Shown in pieces: positions 63,240 through 64,000 of a stretch of DNA of 64,000 nt (the first letter of the stretch is position 1; each line of letters begins with the position of its first letter). The notes beneath the pieces were generated by a model. It was not told the origin of the DNA and did no database searches. It saw only the letters and a list, made by a program, of their open reading frames with translations. A program made the position numbers and the translations under genes. Location of the stretch: NCBI GenBank assembly GCA_000432155.1, contig FR888502.1, positions 1 to 64,000 of the forward strand, written 5' to 3'. Source of the stretch: Eubacterium sp. CAG:274 (lineage in GTDB: Bacteria > Bacillota > Clostridia > Lachnospirales > CAG-274).

Positions 63240-63418
63240 CTAAAAAAGTCGATGTTCAAAATAACATCGACTTCTTTAGATATAAGAGAAAGGAAGTGTA
63301 ACTAATAAAAATAAAAAATATACTAATATAAAATCTATATGAAAAATAATGAAGTACTATTATGAATTAAAAAAAATAACTAAAACCTCAAGGAGTATTT
63401 AGGTCCTTTCTCTTACTG
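63240..63418 (-). ncRNA. Candidate small RNA, repeat unit 2
   Basis: The 12-mer lies at 63405-63416, TACTCCTT at 63390-63397, and the distal complement TAAGAGAAAGG (plus strand) at 63283-63293 gives an 11-bp closing stem. A strong terminator stem, AAGTCGATGTT (63246-63256) with 63263-63273, then ends it, followed by TTTTTT on the minus strand. Upstream is TATAAT (minus strand, 63421-63426). Predicted length is about 178 nt. Confidence 0.55.
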
Positions 63419-63496
63419 TAATTATAATACCACATACAAAGTCCAATAAATGGGATTTTAATAATAAAAATTAAAAAAATGAAAAATATTAAATAA

Positions 63497-63674
63497 TCTA
63501 AAAAAGTCGATGTTCAAAAAGACATCGACTTCTTTAGATATAAGAGAAAGGAAGTATAAGTAATAAAGATAAAAACTATAACTAATAAAAATCTATATGA
63601 AAAATAACGAAGTACTATTATGAATTAAAAAATAACTAAAAACTCAAGGAGTATTTAGGTCCTTTCTCTTACTG
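63497..63674 (-). ncRNA. Candidate small RNA, repeat unit 3
   Basis: Almost identical to unit 2. The 12-mer is at 63661-63672, TACTCCTT at 63646-63653, closing-stem partner at 63541-63551, and terminator stem 63504-63513 with 63522-63531. Predicted length is about 178 nt. The promoter block upstream is unchanged. Confidence 0.55.
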
Positions 63675-63759
63675 TAATTATAATACCACATACAAAGTCC
63701 AATAAATGGGATTTTAATAATAAAAATTAAAAAAATGAAAAATATTAAATAATCTAAAA

Positions 63760-63924
63760 AAGTCGATGCGTTAATTTGTTCTGAAAGGTAAGAGAAAGGG
63801 AAAAAATAAATAAATTAACTATAAAAAATTTTGTGTAAAGTTACACAAGAAAGGATAAAACATATTACAAACAAAAATAAATAAAATACAATACAAAGGA
63901 GTACTTATTACCTTTCTCTTACTG
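63760..63924 (-). ncRNA. Candidate small RNA, repeat unit 4 (divergent, terminator damaged)
   Basis: The 12-mer is at 63911-63922, TACTCCTT at 63896-63903, and a fully matched distal 12-mer partner at 63788-63799. The interior differs from units 2-3. The terminator hairpin of units 2-3 is broken here: the GTCGATG arm remains near 63762, but its partner is replaced by unrelated sequence. The RNA may extend into unit 3 or end differently. Confidence 0.45.
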
Positions 63925-64000
63925 TAATTACAATATATCACATACAAAGTCCAATAAATGGGATTTTATCAATAAATTTTAAAAATTTATACTGTTTTTT

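Larger units (their letters stand above)
63077..64000. repeat. Tandem array of four ~252-bp units
   Basis: The invariant 12-mer recurs at 63153, 63405, 63661 and 63911, giving periods of 252, 256 and 250. The block from AAGGAGTA to about TGGGATTTTA is strongly conserved in all units, whereas the spacer between is AT-rich and drifts. No ORF of reasonable length is present. The array may run past the window end. Confidence 0.85.

Noticed and set aside
63077..64000. CRISPR array interpretation of the tail repeats
   Set aside because: Repeats are about 70 bases within a 252-base period, the spacers are AT-rich and non-unique, and no cas genes occur.
63077..64000. Plus-strand ribosome sites (AAGGAGTA) suggesting tiny ORFs in the array
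   Set aside because: No start codon or open frame follows in consistent position in any unit.

Overview
The window is AT-rich bacterial chromosome from a spore-forming, Gram-positive anaerobe of the Clostridia, most like a pectin-degrading Lachnospiraceae-type organism. Supporting this are spoIIE with a Spo0A-box-like upstream site, the spoIIE-tilS-hpt-ftsH order, LL-diaminopimelate aminotransferase, FtsEX beside a PucR/CdaR-type regulator, an Amt-PII fusion, TTG/GTG starts with strong Shine-Dalgarno sites, and two secreted beta-helix proteins with dockerin modules and Thr-rich linkers. The genus cannot be fixed from the sequence alone. No rRNA, tRNA, CRISPR array, prophage or intact insertion sequence was seen.

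Layout. 0-3 kb: an NlpC/P60 peptidase, a small PH-like protein and a two-gene ABC transporter with a degenerate ATPase. 3-8.5 kb: a tiny acidic lipoprotein, glmU, and a membrane protein paired with a GT2 glycosyltransferase. 8.6-14.9 kb (minus strand): a cell-envelope operon, zapA-like coiled-coil protein > U32 peptidase-family protein > RodA/FtsW > penicillin-binding protein. 15.1-22 kb: CdaR-like regulator, ftsE, ftsX with a large extracellular insert, an M23 murein hydrolase and a beta-propeller lipoprotein-like secreted protein. 22-28.3 kb: late cobalamin biosynthesis operon (cobT, cobU, cobS, a degenerate CobU-like protein, cobC, cbiB and a CbiP-CbiC fusion). 28.3-30.7 kb: a remnant zone with an Abi-like fragment, an RNHCP-domain gene broken at an A7 run, and glgA. 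30.8-35.6 kb: pepF, a dockerin-bearing PL9 pectate lyase and split chromate transporter genes. 35.7-43.5 kb: the phosphate regulon, phoPR, pstSCAB, phoU and ppx. 43.6-50.4 kb: spoIIE, tilS, hpt, ftsH and an ArsC/Spx-like gene. 50.5-58.3 kb: a second dockerin protein, two aminotransferases, the amt-glnK fusion and a YczE/YitT-like membrane protein. 58.4-63 kb: an AbrB-like regulator, pth and mfd.

Genes that work together. TTTACA-N5-TTTACA direct repeats (PhoP-box type) lie before phoPR, before pstS and before the small acidic lipoprotein at 3166-3408, which suggests the lipoprotein belongs to the phosphate response. FtsE, FtsX and the M23 hydrolase form an expected divisome-controlled wall-cleavage set. 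The cobalamin genes cover nucleotide-loop assembly and amidation, with no cobalamin riboswitch directly upstream.

The most unusual region is the last ~0.95 kb. Downstream of mfd there are four tandem units with a 250-256 bp period. On the minus strand each carries an invariant 12-mer, exactly 7 variable bases, an invariant 8-mer that resembles an anti-Shine-Dalgarno sequence, and a distal segment complementary to the 12-mer. Promoter-like sequence precedes each unit, and terminator hairpins follow at least three. I read this as a tandem array of small structured RNAs, possibly a new family. This is inference from sequence and untested.
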